64,000 nt of DNA from Pseudomonadota bacterium (GTDB lineage: Bacteria; Pseudomonadota; Gammaproteobacteria; Steroidobacterales; SZUA-146). The translations under genes were made by a program, and so were the position numbers. Under the pieces are notes generated by a model. It searched no databases, had not been told where the DNA came from, and was given only the letters and a program-made list of their open reading frames with translations. The stretch's first letter is position 1, and each line of letters opens with the position of its first letter. This document shows, piece after piece, positions 53,504-62,818 of this stretch. Where the stretch lies: positions 1 to 64,000 of the forward strand of contig JBCCHD010000015.1 of assembly GCA_039028935.1 (NCBI GenBank). Direction: 5' to 3'.

Positions 53504-55204
53504 CTAGTAACCCGCCGCCTGTCCGTCTTTACGCGATTCGGACGCACCCACATACACCCCGTGTTCGGCGTCATACCGAATCGCCTGATAACCGCCATAA
53601 CCACTGCCACCCACCTTTACCGTGTGACCGCGGCGGCGCAATGCCTTGACCACTTTCGCGTCATAGCCTGTTTCGAGGTTGATACGCCCTCCATCGGTCA
53701 TGACCTCGCCGGTCGGTTGCGATGATCCTTCGTGGCGCAACCGCGGCGCATCACCGGCAACTTGGGTGTTCATCCCAAAATCGATCATATTGACCAATAT
53801 TTGCACGTGCCCTTGCGGCTGCATGGCGCCACCCATCAAGCCAAAGCTCATAAACGGTTTACCGTCTTTGGTAACAAACGCCGGTATGATCGTATGAAAC
53901 GGTCGTTTGGCCGGTTCATAAACATTGAAATGATCGGGATCAAGACTGAACAACTCGCCGCGGTCCTGCAGAACAAACCCGAGTCCCGGCGGGGTCATGC
54001 CCGAGCCCATGCCGCGATAATTGCTTTGAATTAGCGACACCATATTGCCGTCTTGATCCGCCGTGGTGAGGTAGATCGTATCCCCTTCCTCCAGCGCGCC
54101 ATCATAGGCGGGTAACTGTTTTGACGCGCGTTTCATGCTGATACGCGCGCGTTGAGATGCCGCATACTCTTTGGATAACAGTGCATCGATCGGCAACGTA
54201 TTAAACGCAGGATCGGAGTAAAATTTCGCTCGATCTTCAAAGGCGAGTTTTTTCGCTTCTGTGAGCACATGTAAATAGTCCGCGCTGCCAAAGCCCATAT
54301 CAGCCAAATCAAAGCCCTCTAAAATATTGAGCATCTGAAGCGCAGCAAGACCTTGGCCATTTGGCGGCAACTCATACACCTCATAGCCGCGATAGTTGGT
54401 AGACAGCGGCTCCACCCATTCCGACGTATGATTCGCCAAATCATCTACCGTCAAAAATCCGCCGTTAGCCTGCATGTAATCAGCCATCGTCTGAGCAACG
54501 TGGCCTTTGTAGAAGCCATCCCTTCCTTCCTTCGCCAGGATTCGATACGTGTTCGCCAAATCAGGATTCTTAAACACCTGACCCTTCTTTGGCGCCACCC
54601 CATTTGGCATAAACACCTCACTAAACCCCGGGAACTTCGACAAGATCGGTACGCTTCGATTCCAGTAGTAGGCAATAAGCTCAGTGACCGGGAATCCATG
54701 CTCCGCATAGCGAATTGACGGTTCAAGAATGTCATCCATGGGCAGCTTGCCAAACTTCTCGTGGAGTTCAAACCAGCCGTCCACCGCACCCGGCACGCTC
54801 ACCGGCAACGGGCCGTGGGACGGAATTTTGTCGAGTCCTTGCTCAATCAAATAATCGAGTGTGAGGGTAGCGGGACTGCGCCCGCTCGCGTTTAGCCCAT
54901 GAATCGTCTGTGTAGACTGATCCCAAACTATTGCGAACAGATCGCCACCGATGCCATTGCCGGTTGGCTCCATGAGACCCAACGCCGCATTGGCCGCAAT
55001 GGCCGCATCAACGGCATTGCCACCCGCCTTTAAAATATCGAGCGCCACTTGCGTGGCAAGCGGATGGCTGGTGGCCGCCATGCCGTGTACCGCAATCACC
55101 TCGGAACGCGTGGCGAGCGGATCGCCACTGACGCGATCACCGGCCGAAACAGGCGGCACAGCCATCATCCACAGGCAGACGAGCAAAACGGAAAGACGAA
55201 GCAT
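53504..55204 (-). CDS. ggt: Gamma-glutamyltransferase
   Basis: A 566-residue periplasmic enzyme that cleaves glutathione and other gamma-glutamyl compounds and self-processes into two subunits. The signal peptide is LRLSVLLVCLWMMAVPPVSA. The large subunit begins AVHGMAATSHPLATQVALDI. The predicted processing site and nucleophile is Thr376 in EEGDTIYLTTADQDGNMVS. The small subunit ends in QAIRYDAEHGVYVGASESRK. ATG 55204 follows AAGGAG; an open extension of ten codons is not needed. Confidence 0.93.
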   Translation of the reverse strand: MLRLSVLLVCLWMMAVPPVSAGDRVSGDPLATRSEVIAVHGMAATSHPLATQVALDILKAGGNAVDAAIAANAALGLMEPTGNGIGGDLFAIVWDQSTQTIHGLNASGRSPATLTLDYLIEQGLDKIPSHGPLPVSVPGAVDGWFELHEKFGKLPMDDILEPSIRYAEHGFPVTELIAYYWNRSVPILSKFPGFSEVFMPNGVAPKKGQVFKNPDLANTYRILAKEGRDGFYKGHVAQTMADYMQANGGFLTVDDLANHTSEWVEPLSTNYRGYEVYELPPNGQGLAALQMLNILEGFDLADMGFGSADYLHVLTEAKKLAFEDRAKFYSDPAFNTLPIDALLSKEYAASQRARISMKRASKQLPAYDGALEEGDTIYLTTADQDGNMVSLIQSNYRGMGSGMTPPGLGFVLQDRGELFSLDPDHFNVYEPAKRPFHTIIPAFVTKDGKPFMSFGLMGGAMQPQGHVQILVNMIDFGMNTQVAGDAPRLRHEGSSQPTGEVMTDGGRINLETGYDAKVVKALRRRGHTVKVGGSGYGGYQAIRYDAEHGVYVGASESRKDGQAAGY

Positions 55205-55350
55205 GAGATCTCCTTTGTACATGAATGCAACCATCGCCCGTCACAAAAGCACGTATTGGACTGTGGTCTGTCACAGCAACAATCGTAGTGGCGCGCGTCA
55301 TCAACGCAAAACCGATCGACCGAAGGATGTCGAGCCCGAGGACACGACCA

Positions 55351-55791
55351 CTAACGAACACTACGCCAGGCGATGTCATCCGGTCGACTGTAAAAGTACA
55401 GCGCAAAGTATGCCGGCAACGAAATGCACCACGCGATGACATTCGTGACGTAGTATTCGGTGTCGGTCATGCCCGCGCGTAAATCAAGATTCGAAATCCA
55501 GTAATACGCGATGCTAAAGGCAATATTGGCCACCAGCGCAATAAGCCAAAACGGCGGCGTCATAATCGGCTTAACGAATGCATGACCAAACAGACCGACG
55601 GTGACCGTAAGCCATAACACGATCGAAAAATACTCCGCTAAGCCCGAATGCGGATCAGCGAGCTGGTAGAGGTAGCCCCAAACCGAAAGCGCCGTGATGA
55701 ATACGAAATAGACTTTCCAGCCGAGTGACCGGGTTCCACCCTGATTTGGATCCAGGGAGGCGTTAGGCGCTTCGTAAGGATTCTGCTCCAC
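55351..55791 (-). CDS. Small four-helix membrane protein of unknown function
   Basis: A 146-residue protein starting MEQNPYEAPNASLDPNQ, the NPYxAP leader common in bacterial membrane proteins of unknown role. Four hydrophobic segments follow (VYFVFITALSVWGYLYQL, FSIVLWLTVTVGLFG, WLIALVANIAFSIAYYWI and VIAWCISLPAYFALYFY). It probably sits in the inner membrane. No enzymatic motif is seen. It stands alone between ggt and the UrcA gene. Confidence 0.7.
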   Translation of the reverse strand: MEQNPYEAPNASLDPNQGGTRSLGWKVYFVFITALSVWGYLYQLADPHSGLAEYFSIVLWLTVTVGLFGHAFVKPIMTPPFWLIALVANIAFSIAYYWISNLDLRAGMTDTEYYVTNVIAWCISLPAYFALYFYSRPDDIAWRSVR

Positions 55792-56080
55792 ATTCGTCCC
55801 CGTGCCAAAAAGATCGATTCAACCAACGATCAAACAACGAAAGTTTACCATGCTATTCGCGCGACTGTGCACAGCGACATCTTGCCAACACTCGGCTCCC
55901 CATCGACGTGTTTCCACTCCGCAACCTGACCGTTATCGGAATATCGCGCTTCATCGTGCGACGAACCGCTGCGACGAAATGGGTAACGCCATCATCCATA
56001 GAGTACAGAACACGACAAAGCGGGCAATCAGACCGCGTCGAATGGGAACCCAGGGAGCTGATGCATTAAGGAGACTGAAC

Positions 56081-56410
56081 ATGAACGCAACTCGATCATT
56101 CCACTCATTCAAATACGCCGTTATGGCGTTGGTGATCGTCGCCCTTTCGCCACAACTGGCCAATGCCGCGCCGCTGTCCGCCAGCGAATCGGTGCGGTAT
56201 ACCGATCTGAATCTGGACACATCGGCGGGACTCGATGCGCTGTATAAACGCCTAAGCGTAGCAGCCCGGCGAGTGTGCGGCAGTCAAACGGAGTTAAAGC
56301 GCGCCGGCTCAATAAAGCAGTTGCGCATTAATCAAACCTGTTTTGATGCGACGTTGGCCCGCGCCCTAGCGGAGGTTAACTACCCGGCGCGCGCGACCGC
56401 CAGCCGCTAA
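56081..56410 (+). CDS. UrcA family protein
   Basis: A 109-residue exported protein. The signal peptide is FKYAVMALVIVALSPQLANAA. The mature part has VRYTDLNLDTSAGLDALYKR, then LSVAARRVCGSQ, and a second Cys in NQTCFDATLARALAEV; this is the UrcA pattern with two cysteines that could form a disulfide. ATG 56081 follows AAGGAG. Function unknown; the family is common in Caulobacterales, Sphingomonadales and some gammaproteobacteria. The 290 bases upstream contain nothing recognisable beyond its ribosome binding site. Confidence 0.85.
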   Translation: MNATRSFHSFKYAVMALVIVALSPQLANAAPLSASESVRYTDLNLDTSAGLDALYKRLSVAARRVCGSQTELKRAGSIKQLRINQTCFDATLARALAEVNYPARATASR

Positions 56411-56574
56411 TGCCACCGAGCGGTGCGCCCTATCGATTGATCGGCCGCGTGTTGGCGTGAGGAAGGTCGCTCACGCCAGGTGCTTGATCTGGGCGCATCG
56501 CTCACCCTCAGCGGAGCGCAATCTCAATCTGCACGCATGTCGCACGCATCCTCTCGGTTGGCAGGTGTTGCAAA

Positions 56575-57768
56575 CTAGCCGGTTGCTGCCTTAGCCTGCT
56601 TGGCCTCAACGGCCTGTTTCTTACGTGGATCCAGGCCCAACGAGCGGGCAATGATCTCACGCATCACCTCCGACGAACCGGCATAAATTCGGGAGATACG
56701 CGCGTCGGTATACATACGCGAAATGTGATATTCATCCATATAGCCTGCACCGCCATGAAGCTGCACGCATTCGTCTACCACACGCCCTTCTAGCTCGCTG
56801 CCATAGAGCTTGATGCGGGCCACTTCATCGGCAGTCAGCTGCCCAGCGTTAAATTGCATCACGCAGTGATCGAGCGCAATTTGGGCGACATCAATTTCGG
56901 TTCGCATATCGGCCATCTTAAATCGATTTACCTGAAAATCGGCAACGGTCTGCCCAAACAGTTTGCGCTCGGTAATGTAGTCCATCGTCAGATCAAAAGC
57001 CGCTTGTGCTGCCGATAGATAACCAATCGCGCCCATCAGTCGCTCGTCGACCAAAAATTGCATAAGGTAATAAAAGCCCTTAGTCGGGTCGCCCAGCACA
57101 TTTTCTTTGGGTATACGCACGTTGTCGAAAAAGAGCTCAGCCGTATCTTGAGACTTGAGACCCATTTTCTTTAGATTGCGGCCGCGCGAAAACCCCTCCA
57201 TACCCCGCTCAACCAAAAACAATCCCAGTGATCTCGAGCCGGGGGCGCCGGTGCGCGCAGCAACGATGACAACGTCGCTGAGAATGCCGTTGGAGATATA
57301 GGTTTTTTGCCCATTCAGTACAAAGTGATCACCTTGGTCCTCCGCATGAGTTTTAATCGCGGCGACGTCGCTGCCTGTCCCTGGCTCGGTCATGGCAATC
57401 GCGAGGATAATTTCGCCTCGGCAGCACCCCGGCAACAGGCGCTGCTTCTGTTCTTCCGTGCCGAGTCCCAAAATATACGGTGCCACCAGTCGGTTATGCA
57501 GTCCGTAAAAAAAGCCAGAATCACCGTGCCGAACGCCCTCTTCGGCGAGTATTTGCTCAAAGCGCATGTCATCAATGCCGACGCCACCGTATTTCTCGTC
57601 GGCCTGCATGATCAGAAATCCTTGCTCACCCGCCTTGAGATAGAGCTCTCGATCAACGACGCCTGCCTCGCGATACTTGTCCCGATTGGGCTTGACCTCC
57701 GCCTCGAAAAAACGCCGCGCCGACTCGCGAAAAATCTCATGCTCTTCTTCAAATATTACTCGCTTCAT
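56575..57768 (-). CDS. Acyl-CoA dehydrogenase
   Basis: A 397-residue flavoenzyme making the alpha-beta double bond in acyl-CoAs, the first step of beta-oxidation. Family signatures are AIAMTEPGTGSDVAAIKT (FAD/substrate site), DNVRIPKENVLGD, and the C-terminal VQLHGGAGYMDEYHISRMYTDARI, followed by IYAGSSEVMREIIAR. The last gene of the fad-like operon; 29 bases separate it from the crotonase gene. Chain-length specificity cannot be told. Confidence 0.93.
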   Translation of the reverse strand: MKRVIFEEEHEIFRESARRFFEAEVKPNRDKYREAGVVDRELYLKAGEQGFLIMQADEKYGGVGIDDMRFEQILAEEGVRHGDSGFFYGLHNRLVAPYILGLGTEEQKQRLLPGCCRGEIILAIAMTEPGTGSDVAAIKTHAEDQGDHFVLNGQKTYISNGILSDVVIVAARTGAPGSRSLGLFLVERGMEGFSRGRNLKKMGLKSQDTAELFFDNVRIPKENVLGDPTKGFYYLMQFLVDERLMGAIGYLSAAQAAFDLTMDYITERKLFGQTVADFQVNRFKMADMRTEIDVAQIALDHCVMQFNAGQLTADEVARIKLYGSELEGRVVDECVQLHGGAGYMDEYHISRMYTDARISRIYAGSSEVMREIIARSLGLDPRKKQAVEAKQAKAATG

Positions 57769-57797
57769 GCGAACACTCCTCTTGCAATTCCTCTTAA

Positions 57798-58610
57798 CTA
57801 TCCTTTAAACACCGGCGAACGCTTCTCCAGAAACGCCGCGACGCCCTCGACATTGTCGGGCGACATCAGTAGGTCGACCTGTTCTTCAGCCTCCAAATCA
57901 AATGAGGCTTGCCATGTGTTTTGCATGGCAAAGCGCATGACGCGTTTAGTCGCAGCAAGCGTAAGCGGCGCCTGCTTGGACAACGTATGCGCCCACTCTG
58001 TGGCCGTGCTCATCAGCGCATCGGCAGGCACGACTTTGTTGACTAGCCCCCACTCTAACGCCAGCGCCGCCGGCATGCGCTGCCCTTCAACGCAGACCTC
58101 ATACGCTTTTTTATAGCCGAGCCGTCGAGCCAGTTGCCAGTTAATGCCGCCGTCGGCAACAAGTGAAATCGCGGCAAATGGCGACAGTAGATACGCGTCC
58201 TCGGACATCACCGCCAGATCGCAATTGAGCGCATAGCCCAGCGCAATGCCGGCCGTCGGACCATTCAGTGCGGCCATGACGGGTTTGTCCATATCGTTGA
58301 TCAGGCGAATACTCGGCAAATACTCATCCCGAAGCTGATCCTTCACGGTTTGCGAGCCCTCGGGCATGCCGGCCTTTAGGTCAGCGCCTGCACTGAACGC
58401 CCGACCGACGCCAGTGAGAATCACGACGCGAATCGCGTCATCGTCCTTGGCCCGCATCAAAGCACCGGCCAATTCAGAGCGCATTAACGTATTAAACGAA
58501 TTCATGGCATTGGGCCGGTTGAGCGAAACAATCGCGACAGGCCCGTCCACTTCATAGATCACGGTTTCATAGTCAGCCGGGTTGGATTGGCTGATGCTAA
58601 ATTGGCTCAT
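57798..58610 (-). CDS. Enoyl-CoA hydratase/isomerase
   Basis: A 270-residue crotonase. It begins VAIVSLNRPNAMNSFNTLM, with the oxyanion hole in VGRAFSAGADLKAGMP and the second signature NGPTAGIALGYALNCDLAVM. The usual catalytic Glu of hydratases at the second site appears replaced (AISLVADGGINWQLARRLG), which fits an isomerase-like or divergent member. ATG 58610 is two bases before the FadB-like stop, giving tight coupling. An open extension of 49 codons upstream is part of the neighbouring gene in another frame. Confidence 0.88.
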   Translation of the reverse strand: MSQFSISQSNPADYETVIYEVDGPVAIVSLNRPNAMNSFNTLMRSELAGALMRAKDDDAIRVVILTGVGRAFSAGADLKAGMPEGSQTVKDQLRDEYLPSIRLINDMDKPVMAALNGPTAGIALGYALNCDLAVMSEDAYLLSPFAAISLVADGGINWQLARRLGYKKAYEVCVEGQRMPAALALEWGLVNKVVPADALMSTATEWAHTLSKQAPLTLAATKRVMRFAMQNTWQASFDLEAEEQVDLLMSPDNVEGVAAFLEKRSPVFKG

Positions 58611-58612
58611 AA

Positions 58613-60805
58613 CTAGGCTGCCGTCTGGGAGTTGGGTGACGCGTCGAGCGACGTCGGCTCTCGAACTGGATAGTAACGACCATCGGTCGCGGCGAGGGCA
58701 CGCAGACCGTCTGGCACCGCGAAACGCGATCCATGTTGTGCGGCCAGAGCGTCGCACTCTTTCACAAACTGCGCGGTACCCAGGGTATCAATGTAAGACA
58801 ATGTGCCGCCGGTATACGGAGGAAAACCCCAACCTAAAATCGAACCGATGTCCCCGTCGGCCGGATGAGAGAGCACACCCTCCTCCAGACAACGCACCGT
58901 TTCCAACGCCTGAATATGAAACACGCGCTGTTTGATTGCCTCACACGAAGGCTGTTCAGCGGCTAACGGGAAATGCGTCGAAAGCCCTGGCCAAAGCTTC
59001 TTTTTCGCGCCTTGGGGATAGTCGTAAAAGCCATGGCCAAATCGCTTGCCGCGACGGTCAAACTCCTCCACAAACCGTCTGACTACTTCATCCGACGCGG
59101 TTGGCGTATACGCGTCGCCGAGATCTTCACGCGTTTGTTTGCCGATATGATAGCCAAGCTCAAGTGACACCTCGTCCATCACCTCCAGCGGCCCGACCGG
59201 CATGCCCGCCTGGCGACAGACGTTTTCGATGAGCGCCGCATTCACCCCCTCCGAAAGCAAGATCATGCCTTCGCGTGTGAAGGTGCCAAATACCCGACTT
59301 GTGTAAAAACCACGAGAGTCATTTACGACGATCGGTGTTTTTCGAATCTGTTGAATGTAGTCGAGCGCCACCGCCGTTGCGTAATCGTCAGTCTGTTCGC
59401 CAAGGATAACTTCAACCAACGGCATCTTGTCGACCGGTGAAAAAAAGTGAATGCCAATGAATTGGCTCGGTCGCGATGATGCTGTCGCCAATCCAGAGAT
59501 CGGTAACGTTGACGTATTGGACGCAAACACCGCGGTATCCGCAAGCTGCGCCTCGGCCTGCTGGGTAACGTGCGCCTTGATGTCGCGATCCTCAAACACC
59601 GCTTCAATCACAAGTTCGCAGCCTTCTAATGCGGCGTAGTCTATGGTGGGCGAAATTCGCGCGAGTAGTGCATCGGCTTTCGAGCGTTGCACCTTGCCGC
59701 GAGCAACGGCTTTGTCGCACAACGCGGCTGAATACTGCTTACCGTCCTCGGCTTTTTCAAGCGACGCGTCTAGCAGCACAACCTCCATCCCGGCACGAGC
59801 AGAAACATAGGCGATACCGGCCCCCATCATGCCAGCACCCAACACGCCTAGGCGCGTTACACGCGTCTTTTCAACTTGATTTGGGCGCCTCACCAGTTTA
59901 TCCGCCGCCCCTTTATTAATAAACAGCGTACGGGTCATGTTGCGCGCCACCGGGTCACGCAGCAGCGAAGTAAAGTACTTCGACTCAATATGAAGGCCTG
60001 CATCAATGGGCACCACAGAACCCTCATACACACAACTTAAGATCGCGATGGGCGCCGGATAGTTACGCTGCGTTTCTTTGGCCGTCAACGCTGTCCCAAT
60101 CATGAGCGTCTGCATGGCTTTGGGGTGCATTAACCCCGCCCCACCCGGCACTTTGAAGCCTTTTTTATCCCATGGCGCCACCGGATCGACACGATTCTCA
60201 CTTAAAGCGGCAATCGCCGACGTAATGAGTAAGTCGGGCGCCACCACTTCGTCCACAAACCCCGCCTCTTTTGCCTGTGCGGCCGAGACATGTTTGCCTT
60301 TCACAATGAGCTGAAGCGCCGCTTCAATACCGATCAAGCGAGGTAACCGTTGCGTGCCGCCTGCACCGGGCAGCAAGCCGACTTGCACCTCAGGCAAGCC
60401 CAGGCGCAGGCGCGGATCGTCCGCCGCCACTCGATAGTGACAGGCCAGGCACAGTTCAAGCCCGCCGCCAAGGGCCGTACCATTAATCGCCGCCACAAAA
60501 GGTTTGCCGCAGGTTTCGATACGGCGATACAGCGTTTGATAACGCATCGCGTTTTGGAACATATCCTCGACCGACAGACCGCTGTCGAAAGAGCCCACTA
60601 ATTCCATCAGATCCGCGCCGGCAATGAACGATGATTTACCGGACGTGATGATCACGCCGGTTACCGCATCATCTCCTTCGATACGCTCCACCGCCGCAGA
60701 CAGATCCTGCATGAAGGCGGGTGTGAGCACATTCATACTGCGGTCTTTTACATCAATGGTCAGCAACGCGATGCCGTCGGTGACCGAATAGTCAATGGTC
60801 GTCAT
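58613..60805 (-). CDS. Bifunctional enoyl-CoA hydratase/3-hydroxyacyl-CoA dehydrogenase (FadB/FadJ-like)
   Basis: A 730-residue fusion: an N-terminal crotonase domain (GKSSFIAGADLMELVG, NGTALGGGLELCLACHYRVA) and a C-terminal NAD-binding dehydrogenase (RLGVLGAGMMGAGIAYVSAR), with the second HAD domain beginning VVNDSRGFYTSRVFGTFTRE. It carries out two consecutive steps of beta-oxidation. It resembles the FadJ-type arrangement with a separate thiolase upstream (14 bases). ATG 60805 gives the natural start. Confidence 0.95.
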   Translation of the reverse strand: MTTIDYSVTDGIALLTIDVKDRSMNVLTPAFMQDLSAAVERIEGDDAVTGVIITSGKSSFIAGADLMELVGSFDSGLSVEDMFQNAMRYQTLYRRIETCGKPFVAAINGTALGGGLELCLACHYRVAADDPRLRLGLPEVQVGLLPGAGGTQRLPRLIGIEAALQLIVKGKHVSAAQAKEAGFVDEVVAPDLLITSAIAALSENRVDPVAPWDKKGFKVPGGAGLMHPKAMQTLMIGTALTAKETQRNYPAPIAILSCVYEGSVVPIDAGLHIESKYFTSLLRDPVARNMTRTLFINKGAADKLVRRPNQVEKTRVTRLGVLGAGMMGAGIAYVSARAGMEVVLLDASLEKAEDGKQYSAALCDKAVARGKVQRSKADALLARISPTIDYAALEGCELVIEAVFEDRDIKAHVTQQAEAQLADTAVFASNTSTLPISGLATASSRPSQFIGIHFFSPVDKMPLVEVILGEQTDDYATAVALDYIQQIRKTPIVVNDSRGFYTSRVFGTFTREGMILLSEGVNAALIENVCRQAGMPVGPLEVMDEVSLELGYHIGKQTREDLGDAYTPTASDEVVRRFVEEFDRRGKRFGHGFYDYPQGAKKKLWPGLSTHFPLAAEQPSCEAIKQRVFHIQALETVRCLEEGVLSHPADGDIGSILGWGFPPYTGGTLSYIDTLGTAQFVKECDALAAQHGSRFAVPDGLRALAATDGRYYPVREPTSLDASPNSQTAA

Positions 60806-60818
60806 AACGAGACTCCTG

Positions 60819-62027
60819 CTATACGCGTTCGATAATGGTAGCGGTGCCCATTCCCGCCCCCACACAAAGATTGATGAGTGCGGTATTGAGATCGCGACGC
60901 TCAAGTTCGTCGAGCACGGTACCTAGAATCATCGCGCCCGTGGCGCCCAACGGATGCCCCATCGCAATTGCGCCACCATTCACATTGATTTGGTCGTGAG
61001 GAATATTCATGTCACTCATAAATTTCATGACCACCGACGCGAACGCCTCATTGAGCTCAAATAGGTCGATATCGCCTTTGCTCATGCCTGTTCGTTTGAG
61101 CACTTTCTCGGCACTCGGAGTGGGTCCAGTGAGCATAATCGTCGGCTCACTGCCCACGGAAGCGAATCCACGAATGCGCGCACGTGGTTTCAGTCCGAGT
61201 CGATCTCCTACTTCCTTATTGCCAACCAGGACGGCCGCAGCACCATCCACAATACCGCTGCTGTTGCCGCCCGTGTGTACATGATTGATACGTTCGACCT
61301 GTGGATAGCGCTGGATCGCAACCGCGTCGAAACCTGCCTGTTCACCCGGAATTTCAAATGCCGCTTTCAGCCCAGATAAATCCTCTAGGCTGGTGCCCGG
61401 TCGCATATGTTCATCCCGATCGAGCACCACGCGTCCCAACTGGTCCGTCACGGGCATAATCGACTGATCAAACCAACCCTGGCTCCAAGCGTGCGCGGCA
61501 CGCCGCTGACTTTCCACTGCATAGGCATCGACGTCTTCCCGACTGAAGCCCTCAAGTGTTGCGATCAAATCTGCACCGATCCCTTGTGGTGCGAAGTACG
61601 TGTCATACGCCACCTTAGGGTCGGCCGCCATCGCACCCGAATCGGACCCCATCGGCACGCGCGACATGCATTCCACGCCGCCGCCAATGCCAAGATCAGA
61701 CTGACCGGCCATAATCTGAGAGGCGATGGTGTTGACCGCTTCAAGACCGGACGCGCAAAACCGATTGAGCTGCTTACCGGGCACGTTTTGGGCATAGTCC
61801 GCGTAAAGTGCAGCCACACGCGCCACGTTGGCTCCTTGCTCACCCACCGGCGTGACGCACCCCATCACCACATCGTCCAAATACTGCGTATCCAGTGCAT
61901 TGCGATCGCGTACGCTGGCGAGAATTTGCGACGTCAGTTCTAAGGGCGTCGTGGCATGTAAGGCGCCATTGCTTCGGCCTTTGCCGCGCGGGCTACGCAC
62001 GTGGTCATAAATGTAGGCATCGGTCAT
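60819..62027 (-). CDS. Acetyl-CoA C-acyltransferase (thiolase)
   Basis: A 402-residue thiolase that cleaves 3-ketoacyl-CoA in the last beta-oxidation step. The nucleophilic Cys is in [19 protein letters not shown], the active-site His in [19 protein letters not shown], and the second Cys in [15 protein letters not shown]. It lies between tetR and the FadB-like gene on the same strand. Confidence 0.95.
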   Translation of the reverse strand: MTDAYIYDHVRSPRGKGRSNGALHATTPLELTSQILASVRDRNALDTQYLDDVVMGCVTPVGEQGANVARVAALYADYAQNVPGKQLNRFCASGLEAVNTIASQIMAGQSDLGIGGGVECMSRVPMGSDSGAMAADPKVAYDTYFAPQGIGADLIATLEGFSREDVDAYAVESQRRAAHAWSQGWFDQSIMPVTDQLGRVVLDRDEHMRPGTSLEDLSGLKAAFEIPGEQAGFDAVAIQRYPQVERINHVHTGGNSSGIVDGAAAVLVGNKEVGDRLGLKPRARIRGFASVGSEPTIMLTGPTPSAEKVLKRTGMSKGDIDLFELNEAFASVVMKFMSDMNIPHDQINVNGGAIAMGHPLGATGAMILGTVLDELERRDLNTALINLCVGAGMGTATIIERV

Positions 62028-62045
62028 GCAAGTCTCCTGTCGAGG

Positions 62046-62672
62046 TTATTTGCGCACCGCGAGCTCGTCGGCAAGACGCTGCTTGGCGTGTTGCTGCACG
62101 CGCGGCCAGTCAAAACTGTCTTTGTCCAGCATCCACAGCAGTCCGATTCCAGAGCTGTACGCAATAAAATGCGCCGCGCTTGCGGCGGCATCGAGTTTGG
62201 GATTGATCGTGCCCGCTTCCTGCCCCTGATGAATCCAGCTCTGAAGCTGTTTGGCCTGACGTTGTTTGACGCGACACACAATGTCTTTGAGTTCGGAGTC
62301 GGGCTCGCACGCTTGTTGGCTTAGAATGTTCATCGCGCGGATGTCGTCGGGAGACTCGCGCACAAACGCGTAGTAGGCATCGGCACAGGCCATCAGGGCA
62401 TCGGCACCCGTCGCATCGGCCACCTGCGCTTCCAGTGTGCGCGCCCATCGCTCCGAGACTTGCTTGATCACCGCTTTGAACAACCCGGCTTTCGTACCAA
62501 AGCGATAGGTGACATGACCGCGGCTGTAACCCGAGGCGTCACCCAGCGCTTTAAGCGTCGCGCCGTTGGTGCCGACGTCGACAATTAGACGAATTGCTGC
62601 ATCAATAAGGCGCTGGTCCGACAGCGCGGAGCGCTCGTCTTGAGTCAGTCGACGCGAAGGTTTTGCAGGCAT
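62046..62672 (-). CDS. TetR family transcriptional regulator
   Basis: A 208-residue repressor. The N-terminal helix-turn-helix is LIDAAIRLIVDVGTNGATLK followed by ALGDASGYSRGHVTYRFGTK. The C-terminal part is helical and would hold the ligand pocket. It is the first gene of the beta-oxidation operon, so it likely represses it in the absence of an acyl-CoA or fatty-acid ligand (compare FadR/PsrA of other groups). A partial dyad overlaps its start region. Confidence 0.9.
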   Translation of the reverse strand: MPAKPSRRLTQDERSALSDQRLIDAAIRLIVDVGTNGATLKALGDASGYSRGHVTYRFGTKAGLFKAVIKQVSERWARTLEAQVADATGADALMACADAYYAFVRESPDDIRAMNILSQQACEPDSELKDIVCRVKQRQAKQLQSWIHQGQEAGTINPKLDAAASAAHFIAYSSGIGLLWMLDKDSFDWPRVQQHAKQRLADELAVRK

Positions 62673-62705
62673 GCTGGCACTCTACAAGCTTTCCTTGTCG
62701 CCAGC
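62673..62705. promoter_or_regulatory. Candidate TetR operator ahead of the fatty-acid operon
   Basis: GCTGGC (62673-62678) and GCCAGC (62700-62705) are inverted, and within them ACAAG (62684-62688) is inverted to CTTGT (62694-62698) with a 5-base centre. The two dyads are not perfectly concentric, so it is an imperfect operator candidate. It touches the tetR ATG, a common place for TetR autoregulation. Confidence 0.4.
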
Positions 62706-62760
62706 AAGTTTTTGCCTTGTTCATGCGCTGGCCCACAAGCTCAGCGGGATTCGCGGGGAT

Positions 62761-62793
62761 AAAAAAAGGCCACAGCCCAGGCAGGCTGTGGCC
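62761..62793 (-). terminator. Intrinsic terminator after the fasciclin gene
   Basis: On the minus strand, GGCCACAGCC (62793-62784), a 6-base loop, GGCTGTGGCC (62777-62768), then T7. A perfect 10-bp stem, 26 bases beyond the fasciclin-gene stop. Confidence 0.95.
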
Positions 62794-62818
62794 ACTCCAG
62801 ACCAGAGGTCCGGTTCAA

